From Propionibacteriaceae bacterium (GTDB taxonomy: Bacteria > Actinomycetota > Actinomycetes > Propionibacteriales > Propionibacteriaceae): 6,091 nt of DNA. The notes below the pieces were generated by a model. It made no database searches, had not been told where the DNA came from, and worked only from the letters and a program-made list of their open reading frames with translations. Location of the stretch: the NCBI GenBank assembly GCA_003158895.1, contig PMLO01000130.1:2636-8726 (forward strand). The letters are read 5' to 3'. The position numbers were made by a program, and so were the translations under genes. Shown here in pieces: positions 1-5,694 of this stretch (the first letter of the stretch is position 1; every line of letters starts with the position of its first letter).

Positions 1-318
1 GCCGGTGCGGCGGTCATGGCCGGTTTGCTGAAGGTCCGCATCCCGATGCTCGCCCGACGCGCCGTCACCCTGATCCCGGCGCTTGTCGTGATCGGCACAG
101 GCGTGAATCCCACCTGGGCGCTCGTGCTCAGCCAGGTCCTGCTGAGCCTTGGCATCCCGTTCGCCCTCATACCCCTGGTCCTGCTCACCAGCGAGCATGC
201 ATTGATGGGCAAATTCGTCAACACCGGCTTCATGAGGATCATCGCCTGGATCGTGGTGGGGCTCATCGTTCTGCTCAATGTTGCGCTGATCGTCCTGACG
301 GCGATCGGGGCCACCTGA
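1..318 (+). CDS. mntH: Nramp-family Mn2+ transporter MntH, C-terminal part (5' end outside the window)
   Basis: The open frame enters from the left edge and encodes 105 residues ending in TGA at 316-318. An internal Met codon at 16 is not the true start, because the frame continues upstream. Visible features match the last membrane segments of Nramp/MntH proton-coupled divalent metal transporters: a short loop with RIP and LARR, a hydrophobic segment beginning VTLIPALVVIGTG, then LVLSQVLLSLGIPFALIPLV, a polar loop with the typical LMGKFVN, and a last hydrophobic helix before a very short tail. The family imports Mn2+ (and some Fe2+) across the cytoplasmic membrane. The metal-binding DPGN and MPH motifs lie in the missing N-terminal part and cannot be checked. 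The gene overlaps the following repressor gene by one base, so the two are probably cotranscribed and under manganese control. Family assignment is secure; ion preference is inferred from the family and the neighbouring MntR-like gene. Confidence 0.88.
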   Translation, partial: AGAAVMAGLLKVRIPMLARRAVTLIPALVVIGTGVNPTWALVLSQVLLSLGIPFALIPLVLLTSEHALMGKFVNTGFMRIIAWIVVGLIVLLNVALIVLTAIGAT

Positions 319-977
319 TGGGTCACGTGGACGACCTGACCCCGATTGCACAGGACTATCTGAAGGTGATCTGGTCAGCGGTCGAATGGGGTGATCCGCC
401 GATCACCACCAAGGGTCTGGCGGCGAGGTTCGCAACAACCCAGGCAAACGTGTCCGAGACCATGCGCCGGCTCGACGGCCAGGGTCTGGTCACCTACCAG
501 CCGTACAAGCCAGTCACCCTGACCAGCCTCGGCAAGAGCCTGGCGGTCGCCATGGTCCGCCGGCACCGGCTGCTCGAAACCTACCTGGCCCAAGCGCTCG
601 ACTACGGCTGGGAAGAAGTACACGACGAAGCCGAACGCCTCGAGCACGCAGTCTCTGACGAGTTCCTCGACCGCATCGACCATCTCCTCGGCTATCCCCG
701 TTCCGACCCCCACGGCGACCCCATCCCAGCTCCCAACGGGGACTGGACACCCCAGACAGAAGCGATCAAGCTCTCCCAGGCTGAGCCGGGCCAGTATCGG
801 GTCGTACGCGTCGCAGACACCTCGCCCGAACAACTCTCCCGCCTTCGGCGTGAACACCTGGAGCCGGGATCGACCGTTCACGTACGCGCCGGACTACCCC
901 TGGTCATCGTCGGCGCCCCATCACCCGCCGACATCGAACCCGCAGACCTGGACGCCGTGCGGGTACGCCCCGCCTGA
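318..977 (+). CDS. mntR: DtxR/MntR-family metal-dependent transcriptional repressor, probably manganese-sensing
   Basis: A 219-residue protein with the three-domain DtxR layout. Residues 8-70 form a winged helix-turn-helix, with the recognition region around QANVSETMRRLDGQGLV. Residues 75-125 form the dimerisation and metal-binding domain, and about 155-217 an SH3/FeoA-like domain. By alignment from memory with DtxR and Bacillus MntR, the primary metal site is Asp13, Glu106, Glu109, His110, with an ancillary set His83, Glu87, His102. Asp13 and Glu106 stand where DtxR has Met10 and Cys102, and Asp/Glu at these places is the MntR pattern; position 16 is Lys, where Bacillus MntR has its ligand Glu11, so the exact binuclear MntR site is not conserved. 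The ATG overlaps the transporter TGA by one base (TGATG), with GGGG seven bases upstream as a weak ribosome site. Expected role: with Mn2+ bound it represses the mntH operon, whose promoter is outside the window. An iron-sensing role is less likely but not excluded. Confidence 0.9.
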   Translation: MGHVDDLTPIAQDYLKVIWSAVEWGDPPITTKGLAARFATTQANVSETMRRLDGQGLVTYQPYKPVTLTSLGKSLAVAMVRRHRLLETYLAQALDYGWEEVHDEAERLEHAVSDEFLDRIDHLLGYPRSDPHGDPIPAPNGDWTPQTEAIKLSQAEPGQYRVVRVADTSPEQLSRLRREHLEPGSTVHVRAGLPLVIVGAPSPADIEPADLDAVRVRPA

Positions 978-1117
978 ATCCACCGATGGAGCCTGGTACA
1001 TCGCCCTGCCTTGGTTGAGATCAACCGCGCCTTGCTCGTGGTCGGCAGCGGCGTCCGAGGGTCGACCGCGGACTATCCCCCGGCCGGTTCGCTCGTCGTC
1101 GTCGCAGGAGCATCTTC
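978..1117. other. Intergenic gap between convergent genes, possible weak hairpins
   Basis: This 140-base gap separates the repressor gene (+) from the PAP2 gene (-), so transcription from both sides should end here. Two short inverted repeats are visible: GGTTGA/TCAACC at 1013-1026 and GTCCG/CGGAC at 1053-1073 with an 11-base loop. Neither is followed by a T-rich tract on either strand, so neither can be called a canonical intrinsic terminator. A run of four TCG triplets lies near 1094-1104. No convincing gene was found. Confidence 0.35.
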
Positions 1118-1879
1118 CTAGGGACCTGTGGTGACCTGGGCCGCTATGTCGTGCGAGCCGGACGCCGCGCCTGAGACAGCAAGGAAAGGTACCCGAGGCA
1201 TGACCCAGTCCACCCAGACGAGCCGGGCTGCCGGCGCAACCGCAAGCGACCAGGCGATGGACGCCGCGATGTCGGTCGGGAAGTGGACGGCATCGACCGC
1301 CAGGGCCGCTGCCACCAGCACGATGAGCAACGTACCCACACCTACGACGATGGGGTGCCACCGAGTGCCGTACACCACGAACGCGAGCGCCACGACAAGG
1401 GCCACGATGAACGCTGTGTGGCCGCTGGGAAAGGACGGGTCCGTCTGAACCGGCAGGAACGGATGTGGCATCACAGCAACGTCGGGTCGGCCACGATGGA
1501 CGATCACCTTGATCACCTCCGCAGGGATCCAGGTGAGGGCGACGACTCCAGCGAACGCAACTCCGGTCCGCAAGTCCTTGACGATCCAGATCACCGCGGC
1601 AAGCACGACCGTCAAGATGACCGAGGGCACTGGCTCGAAGACGTGGTAGGTGGCCGAAGCAACCGCTCCGACCACGCCGGTGTGCAGGCCGTTGAATGCC
1701 CGGGCCAACCCGAGATCCTGTCCAGGTCTGAGCACCATCCCCGTCACGACCAGCAGCACGAAGACAGCCGCCGCCACCACGAGCAGCCGAGCCGGATGGC
1801 CAGCTCTCCGGAAGATCCCCACCTCGTCGAAAGATCGGAGCGTGAGGCCAGTCGTCGGCGAGGTCATGAGCAGCACCAT
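1118..1879 (-). CDS. PAP2-superfamily membrane phosphatase with an altered third motif
   Basis: A 253-residue integral membrane protein with about six hydrophobic segments (roughly residues 32-50, 86-101, 106-123, 154-170, 176-195, 206-225), typical of lipid phosphate phosphatases and undecaprenyl-diphosphate phosphatase relatives. Motif 1 (KX6RP) is Lys124 to Arg131-Pro132; motif 2 is PSGH at 151-154. Motif 3 normally reads SRX5HX3D; here His199 and Asp203 are present in HFPTD, but the Ser-Arg pair is Ala192-Leu193. In the family His154 acts as acid/base, His199 is the nucleophile and the motif-3 Arg helps bind phosphate. Loss of this Arg suggests reduced or changed activity, not necessarily none. 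The start is uncertain: ATG at 1879 has only a purine stretch (AAAAG) very close upstream, and an in-frame ATG at 1867 would give 249 residues. It stands alone on its strand, so the substrate cannot be inferred. Confidence 0.85.
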   Translation of the reverse strand: MVLLMTSPTTGLTLRSFDEVGIFRRAGHPARLLVVAAAVFVLLVVTGMVLRPGQDLGLARAFNGLHTGVVGAVASATYHVFEPVPSVILTVVLAAVIWIVKDLRTGVAFAGVVALTWIPAEVIKVIVHRGRPDVAVMPHPFLPVQTDPSFPSGHTAFIVALVVALAFVVYGTRWHPIVVGVGTLLIVLVAAALAVDAVHFPTDIAASIAWSLAVAPAARLVWVDWVMPRVPFLAVSGAASGSHDIAAQVTTGP

Positions 1880-2025
1880 TCTTTTCGCTGAGCCAGATGA
1901 AGCGTGCGACCCCTACCGGATCCCACCAAGAACATACCCAGCGTACGTAGGCCACCGGATGATCTTGTCGTCCTGCCGGACGGCACCTCGGAGGGTCCCC
2001 CTGACAGCCTTGCGTACCCATATTC

Positions 2026-2062
2026 TGCAGGTCGGACACGTACACGAGATCGAGGACCTGCA
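2026..2062. repeat. Inverted repeat, 8-bp perfect arms with 21-base spacer
   Basis: TGCAGGTC at 2026-2033 is the exact reverse complement of GACCTGCA at 2055-2062. The spacer has no further strong pairing and there is no adjoining T tract, so it does not look like an intrinsic terminator. It lies about 115 bases before the regulator ATG and about 150 bases before the PAP2 start. It could be a binding site for a dimeric regulator with widely spaced half sites, or chance. No copy of either arm as a pair was noticed elsewhere in the window. Confidence 0.35.
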
Positions 2063-2119
2063 TGCCTTCTCTGTCGCCAGGACCTCCGGTACTCACCGCG
2101 TACGTCGTGTGGCTGATGG

Positions 2120-2150
2120 TTGTCGTCGGATGGGGATGAATCGATATCGT
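2120..2150 (+). promoter_or_regulatory. Tentative sigma-70-type promoter for the Nudix regulator gene
   Basis: TTGTCG at 2120-2125 resembles a -35 box and TATCGT at 2145-2150 fits the TANNNT pattern of a -10 box, with a 19-base spacer that is longer than ideal. The -10 box ends 26 bases before the ATG at 2177. The -10 overlaps the small palindrome CGATATCG. Nothing resembling the nadA operator is present here, so autoregulation through that motif is not supported. Confidence 0.25.
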
Positions 2151-2176
2151 GAGGTCACCGCGACTGCAGGAGCATC

Positions 2177-3088
2177 ATGACCGCTGAGGTGATCTCGGCT
2201 GAGTTGCTGGCCGTTGTTGTCGCGATGGTCGGCGACGAGCCGTGTGTGCTGACCCTCGGCGACCCAACGCCCCGGCTGCCGGCCGGGCCGCTGCTGCCGG
2301 GGCACCGGTCGTTGCAGGCCGCGACGCGCCGCTGGGTCGAGGAACAGACCGGCCGACGGTTGGGATATCTGGAGCAGCTGTACACGTTCGCCGATCTCGA
2401 TCGCGATGGCTCCCCCACACGTACCATTTCGATCTCCTACCTGGGCCTCACAACGCCCAACGCCGACATGGGGTACGGCGCCTGGCGCGGCTGGTACTCA
2501 CTTCTGCCGTGGGAGGACACCCGTACGACCAGTCGGGTACTCACCGCGCAGATAACCCCACAGATTCGGGCATGGGCCGACCAGCAGCCCTCGCTCGCTT
2601 CTGGACGCAGGCAGCGGTGCGCCATCACCTTCGGTCTCGACGGCAATCCCTGGCAGCCGGACCTGGTCCTGCAGCGCTACGAGCTGTTGTACGAGGCGGG
2701 CCTGGTGCCCGAGTCACCCTCGGACTGGCGGAGTCCCGACGACGAGCTCGCCCCAGGCGATCGCATGGTCGGCGACCACCGGCGGGTCCTGGCCACCGGG
2801 TTGGCCCGTTTGAGGGCGAAGATCCAGTACCGGCCGGTGGTCTTCGAGCTGATGGCCCCCGAGTTCACCCTGGGCCAGCTCCAGGACTGCGTCGAGGCGC
2901 TCGCTGGACGGGCGGTGCACACGCAGAACTTCCGCAGGCTGATCGAACAGCAAGCGCTCGTCGAGGACACCGGCCAGGTGCATGCCGAGACCGGTGGACG
3001 GCCCGCCCGGCTGTACCGGTTCCGACGTGAGGTGCTGCAGGAGCGCCACGCGGCAGGGACGAAGCTGCCGACGACGAGGAGCCGCTGA
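2177..3088 (+). CDS. nadQ: Nudix-domain plus winged-helix transcriptional regulator of NAD synthesis (NadQ/NrtR type)
   Basis: A 303-residue protein. Residues about 8-130 resemble a Nudix fold: LPAGPLLPGHRSL leads into a box-like helix RRWVEEQTG (51-59), then YLEQLYTFADLDRD (64-77), a stretch shared with NrtR/NadQ regulators. Set against the canonical Nudix REUXEEXG, only one of the three Glu positions remains Glu (the others are Trp53 and Gln57), so hydrolysis is unlikely and the domain probably senses a ligand. A middle segment with LQRYELLYEAGLV (165-177) is, from memory, typical of the COG4111/NadQ proteins found beside nadABC in Alphaproteobacteria. Residues about 215-285 form the DNA-binding wing-helix part, with FELMAPEFTLGQLQ, NFRR and GRPARLYRFR. 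ATG at 2177 follows AGGAG with a four-base gap. Expected role: repressor of nadABC acting on the palindrome just downstream. The nadQ name is by resemblance; plain NrtR is the alternative. Confidence 0.82.
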   Translation: MTAEVISAELLAVVVAMVGDEPCVLTLGDPTPRLPAGPLLPGHRSLQAATRRWVEEQTGRRLGYLEQLYTFADLDRDGSPTRTISISYLGLTTPNADMGYGAWRGWYSLLPWEDTRTTSRVLTAQITPQIRAWADQQPSLASGRRQRCAITFGLDGNPWQPDLVLQRYELLYEAGLVPESPSDWRSPDDELAPGDRMVGDHRRVLATGLARLRAKIQYRPVVFELMAPEFTLGQLQDCVEALAGRAVHTQNFRRLIEQQALVEDTGQVHAETGGRPARLYRFRREVLQERHAAGTKLPTTRSR

Positions 3089-3124
3089 CGTAGGCCGTCC
3101 CGGATGCTGGTCCACAGATTTCGG

Positions 3125-3157
3125 CACCACTTATGCTCCGACGTAGCATAAGTGGTG
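3125..3157. promoter_or_regulatory. 33-bp palindromic operator upstream of nadA, probable target of the adjacent regulator
   Basis: CACCACTTATGCT (3125-3137) and AGCATAAGTGGTG (3145-3157) are exact reverse complements around the 7-base centre CCGACGT. Counting inward pairs, 15 of 16 match; only 3138/3144 (C/T) fails, with the axis at A3141. It sits 37 bases after the regulator stop and 31 bases before the nadA ATG, the expected place for an operator controlling nadABC. The inner AT-rich part (TTATGCT...AGCATAA) stands out against the GC-rich surroundings. No T tract follows, so it is not a standard terminator for the regulator gene, although the transcript could fold into a strong hairpin. 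Confidence 0.8.
3132..3137 (+). promoter_or_regulatory. Possible -10 box of a nadABC promoter inside the operator
   Basis: TATGCT fits the TANNNT -10 pattern and lies in the left arm of the palindrome; the right arm offers TAGCAT at 3144-3149 as an alternative. No good -35 box is seen at standard spacing (CTGGTC at 3107-3112 is the nearest weak match). If correct, a bound regulator would cover the promoter directly, which fits repression. Confidence 0.25.
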
Positions 3158-3177
3158 AGCGTTGAAGCCACCCGTCT

Positions 3178-3183
3178 GGAGGA
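3178..3183 (+). promoter_or_regulatory. Ribosome binding site that fixes the nadA start
   Basis: GGAGGA at 3178-3183 is a strong Shine-Dalgarno match, four bases before ATG 3188. The only longer in-frame alternatives, GTG at 3152 and 3155, lie inside the palindrome and have no purine-rich site upstream. ATG 3188 is therefore preferred. Confidence 0.8.
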
Positions 3184-3187
3184 CCGC

Positions 3188-4177
3188 ATGTCCATCACGC
3201 TGACGACCGCCGACCAGGTCTATCCCAAGGTCGCACACGTCATTCCCGCTATTGAGTGGGCCACGATGGCCGACGACGTCGAGGCGATCCTGCGGCTGAA
3301 ACAGGAACGCAACGCCGTGATCCTCGGCCACAACTACATGTCCCCGGAGATCTACTACGGGGTCTCCGACATCGTCGGCGACTCCCTGGCGCTGGCGCGT
3401 GAGGCCACCGAGGTCGAGGCGGAGGTGATCGTGCTCGCCGGCGTCCACTTCATGGCCGAGACCGTCAAGCTGCTCAACCCGTCGAAAACCGTCCTCATCC
3501 CCGACCTGCGCTCCGGCTGCTCCCTGGCCGAGTCGATCACCGCGGAGGACGTCCGCGAACTACGCCGCCGCCACCCCGGTGTGCCTGTCGTGACCTACGT
3601 CAACACGTCGGCAGCGGTGAAGGCCGAGTCCGACATTTGCTGCACCTCGGGCAACGCGGTGGCTGTCATCGAGAGCCTCGGCGTGCCGCGGGTGATCATG
3701 ATCCCCGACCAGTACCTGGCCGCGAACGTCGCCCGGCAGACGGGTGTCGAGGTGATCACTCACCCGGGGGCGTGCGAGGTCCACGAACGGTTCACCCGCG
3801 CCGACATCCGCCAGGTGCGCCTCGACTATCCGGGCGTGAGCGTGCTCGCCCACCCGGAATGCCCGCCCGAGGTGGTGGACGAGGCAGACTTCGCGGGCTC
3901 CACCGCACAGATGCAGCAGTACGTCGAGACCCGGCGGCCGACCCGCGTGGCCCTGATCACCGAGTGCTCGATGAGTGACAACCTCGCCGCGGCGAACCCC
4001 GACCTCGAGTTCGTACGGGCCTGCAACCTGTGCCCGCACATGAAGCGCAACAGTCTGGCTGCGATCAGACACGCGTTGGAGACGATGACCCACGAGGTCA
4101 CCGTCGATCCCGAGGTCGCGGTACGGGCTCGGCTCGCCGTGGACCGCATGCTCCAGGTCGGGGCGGCGGCGAGATGA
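3188..4177 (+). CDS. nadA: Quinolinate synthase NadA
   Basis: A 329-residue cytoplasmic [4Fe-4S] enzyme that condenses iminoaspartate with dihydroxyacetone phosphate to form quinolinate in de novo NAD synthesis. The three expected cluster ligands are visible: Cys111 in SGCSLAES, Cys152 in ICCTSGNA and Cys282 in CNLCPHMKRN. Other family signatures are GHNYMSPEIYYG with His48, DIVGDSLALA (61-70), GVHFMAETVKLL (85-96), YVNTSAAVK (137-145), HPGACEVH (192-199), the catalytic-region HPEC at 222-225, and ITECSMSDN (257-265). The length fits the family, so the protein appears complete and intact. The extra Cys151 and Cys279 next to cluster ligands are not assigned. The start at ATG 3188 is chosen for its GGAGGA site. 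The stop overlaps the nadB start (ATGA), and the operator at 3125-3157 lies in the upstream leader. Confidence 0.97.
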   Translation: MSITLTTADQVYPKVAHVIPAIEWATMADDVEAILRLKQERNAVILGHNYMSPEIYYGVSDIVGDSLALAREATEVEAEVIVLAGVHFMAETVKLLNPSKTVLIPDLRSGCSLAESITAEDVRELRRRHPGVPVVTYVNTSAAVKAESDICCTSGNAVAVIESLGVPRVIMIPDQYLAANVARQTGVEVITHPGACEVHERFTRADIRQVRLDYPGVSVLAHPECPPEVVDEADFAGSTAQMQQYVETRRPTRVALITECSMSDNLAAANPDLEFVRACNLCPHMKRNSLAAIRHALETMTHEVTVDPEVAVRARLAVDRMLQVGAAAR

Positions 4178-5694
4178 CACACGACACGCTCGCAACCGTG
4201 GTCCAGGCCAACTGCCCCGTCATTGTCGGTGCCGGACTGGCCGGGCTGACCCTAGCCATCGAGCTGTCGCCCCTGCCGTGTGTGGTCCTCAGCGCCGGAG
4301 CGGTGAGCACCGGCACGTCCACCGGCTGGGCCCAGGGCGGAGTGGCCGCCGCAGTGGGGTCCGACGACAGCCCCGAGCTGCACACCGCCGACACGCTGAT
4401 CGCCGGGGCGGGACTGTGCGACGCGGACGTGGTCCGGGACATCACCAGCGCCGGCCCGGACGCGATCGCCTGGCTCGCCGGGTTGGGCGCCGGGTTCGAC
4501 CGCAATCCGGACGGTACGTACCGGCTGGGCCTCGAGGGAGCGCACAGCCGACGACGGATCGTCCATGCCCAGGGGGATCGCACCGGTGCGGAGCTGCTGC
4601 GTACGGTCGTGGATGCCGCCCGGACACTTCCCTCAGTGTCACTGTGGGACCACTCCCCTGCCCGGCGGATCCTGGTGGAGGACGGACGGGTCGCCGGCGT
4701 CCTGGTAGACACCCCCGACGGGCCGGTCGAGCTGCGCACCGACACCGTGGTGTTGGCCACCGGTGGGATCGGGGGACTGTTCTCCTTCACTACCAACCCC
4801 TTGTCCTCCCAGGGGCAAGGCCTGGCGCTCGCGTTCCGGGCGGGCGCGGTCCTGCGTGACATGGAGATGGTGCAGTTCCACCCGACCGCCCTGGACATCG
4901 ACATCGACCCGATGCCGCTGGTCAGCGAGGCCGTGCGGGGCGAAGGCGCGATCCTCGTCAACGAGAACGGCCAGTGGGTGCTGCGGAACCCGCTCTCTGC
5001 CCGCGACGTCGTCTCCCGCGCCGAGTGGGCCCAGCTCCAGGACGGTCACCGCGTCTTCCTGGACGCCCGCACCGAACCGGGCGCGCGGTTCGCCGAGCTG
5101 TTCCCCTCGATCCACGCGACCGCGGTCGCCGCAGGCCTCGACCCGGAGCACGACCTGCTCCCCGTACGACCCGCCGCGCATTACCACATGGGCGGGGTGA
5201 TGGTGGATGCCCATGGCGAGAGCACCGTGCCCGGGCTGTACGCAGCCGGAGAGGTCGCCTCGACCGGTCTCCACGGCGCGAACCGGCTGGCCAGCAACTC
5301 ACTGCTCGAAGCCGTCGTGTGCGGACGCCAGATAGCCCAGCACCTGAAGCAGTCGACCTCCAGGGGGCGCTCGTCGGCACCACCCGCAGCCCGCACCTGG
5401 TCCGACACCCCGACTCCGAGAGGACCCGACCCAGTGATCCAACAGATACGCGAGGTGGTTACCCACTCCGCCGGCGTCCTCCGCGACGAAGCCGGACTCC
5501 ACACCGGCCTCGACCTGTTGCGCCCCCACCTGGACCTCGACGCCGGCCTGGTCGGGTTCCTGGTGGCCTGGTCGGCGTTGCAACGTACAGAGTCGCGCGG
5601 CGCACACACCCGTACCGACTTCCCCGAGACCGCGACGCAACCCCAGCACACCCTGGTCAGCGAGCACCACCTGGCGGCGGTGAGCGTCCGATGA
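4174..5694 (+). CDS. nadB: L-aspartate oxidase NadB
   Basis: A 506-residue FAD enzyme that oxidises L-aspartate to iminoaspartate, the unstable substrate passed to NadA; family members use oxygen or fumarate as electron acceptor. The N-terminal dinucleotide-binding motif is VIVGAGLAGL (16-25), followed by STGWAQGGVAAAV (49-61), the substrate-loop EGAHSRRRIVHA (121-132) with Glu121, ATGGIGGLF (195-203), QFHPTAL with His236 (234-240), ARDVVSRA (276-283), HYHMGGV (336-342) and GEVASTGLHGANRLASNSL (359-377). These belong to the fumarate reductase/succinate dehydrogenase flavoprotein superfamily. ESRGAHTRTDFPE near 473-485 is the usual NadB C-terminal signature and separates it from SdhA/FrdA. It is somewhat shorter than E. 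coli NadB (540), mainly in the C-terminal helical region. An upstream in-frame ATG at 4030 lies inside nadA and is rejected. ATG 4174 overlaps the nadA stop by four bases and lacks a clear ribosome site, suggesting translational coupling. Confidence 0.96.
   Translation: MTHDTLATVVQANCPVIVGAGLAGLTLAIELSPLPCVVLSAGAVSTGTSTGWAQGGVAAAVGSDDSPELHTADTLIAGAGLCDADVVRDITSAGPDAIAWLAGLGAGFDRNPDGTYRLGLEGAHSRRRIVHAQGDRTGAELLRTVVDAARTLPSVSLWDHSPARRILVEDGRVAGVLVDTPDGPVELRTDTVVLATGGIGGLFSFTTNPLSSQGQGLALAFRAGAVLRDMEMVQFHPTALDIDIDPMPLVSEAVRGEGAILVNENGQWVLRNPLSARDVVSRAEWAQLQDGHRVFLDARTEPGARFAELFPSIHATAVAAGLDPEHDLLPVRPAAHYHMGGVMVDAHGESTVPGLYAAGEVASTGLHGANRLASNSLLEAVVCGRQIAQHLKQSTSRGRSSAPPAARTWSDTPTPRGPDPVIQQIREVVTHSAGVLRDEAGLHTGLDLLRPHLDLDAGLVGFLVAWSALQRTESRGAHTRTDFPETATQPQHTLVSEHHLAAVSVR

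Larger units (their letters stand above)
1880..2176. other. Divergent intergenic region upstream of the PAP2 and regulator genes
   Basis: A 297-base stretch between the - strand PAP2 gene and the + strand Nudix regulator gene; promoters for both must lie here or inside neighbouring genes. Open frames crossing it on both strands give Arg/Pro/Ser-rich translations with no recognisable domain and no good ribosome site, and are treated as chance. Visible structure is limited to an 8-bp inverted repeat (2026-2062), an 8-bp palindrome CGATATCG (2142-2149) and a tentative promoter before the regulator gene. GTAC is noticeably frequent (for example 1953, 2015, 2040, 2089, 2100), but similar GTAC-rich words occur in the genes, so this looks like genome word preference. 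Confidence 0.5.

Noticed and set aside
1..977. A functional link between the manganese genes and the NAD operon
   Set aside because: They are separated by an opposite-strand gene and an intergenic gap, and share no visible motif. Adjacency alone does not support a joint system.
1013..1026. GGTTGA/TCAACC hairpin as a terminator for the repressor gene
   Set aside because: The stem is only five to six pairs with a tiny loop and no T-rich tract follows on either strand.
978..1121. In-frame continuation of 47 sense codons after the repressor stop codon
   Set aside because: An open stretch of this length is common in GC-rich DNA. The repressor already has its full C-terminal domain, and there is no sign of stop-codon readthrough.
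1283..1891. A 202-codon + strand frame opposite the PAP2 gene
   Set aside because: The translation is a His/Arg/Asp-rich mirror of the PAP2 codons with no recognisable domain.
921..2096. A 391-codon open frame on the - strand covering most of the PAP2 region
   Set aside because: It overlaps the PAP2 gene in another frame, and its translation is rich in Arg, Gly and Pro with no membrane segments or motifs. The PAP2 frame has clear KX6RP and PSGH motifs, so the longer frame is a high-GC shadow.
1880..2176. A second copy of the nadA palindrome upstream of the regulator gene (autoregulation)
   Set aside because: No match to CACTTATGCT or its reverse complement was found here. Only an unrelated inverted repeat and CGATATCG are present.
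3125..3157. The long palindrome read as an intrinsic terminator of the regulator gene
   Set aside because: The stem would be strong, but no T tract follows, the core is AT-rich, and the position just before nadA beside a NAD regulator fits an operator better. A dual role was not excluded.
4030..4173. An upstream ATG extending nadB by 48 codons
   Set aside because: The extension lies inside nadA over the conserved CPHMK region and is not NadB-like. ATG 4174 gives the expected short lead to the FAD-binding motif.
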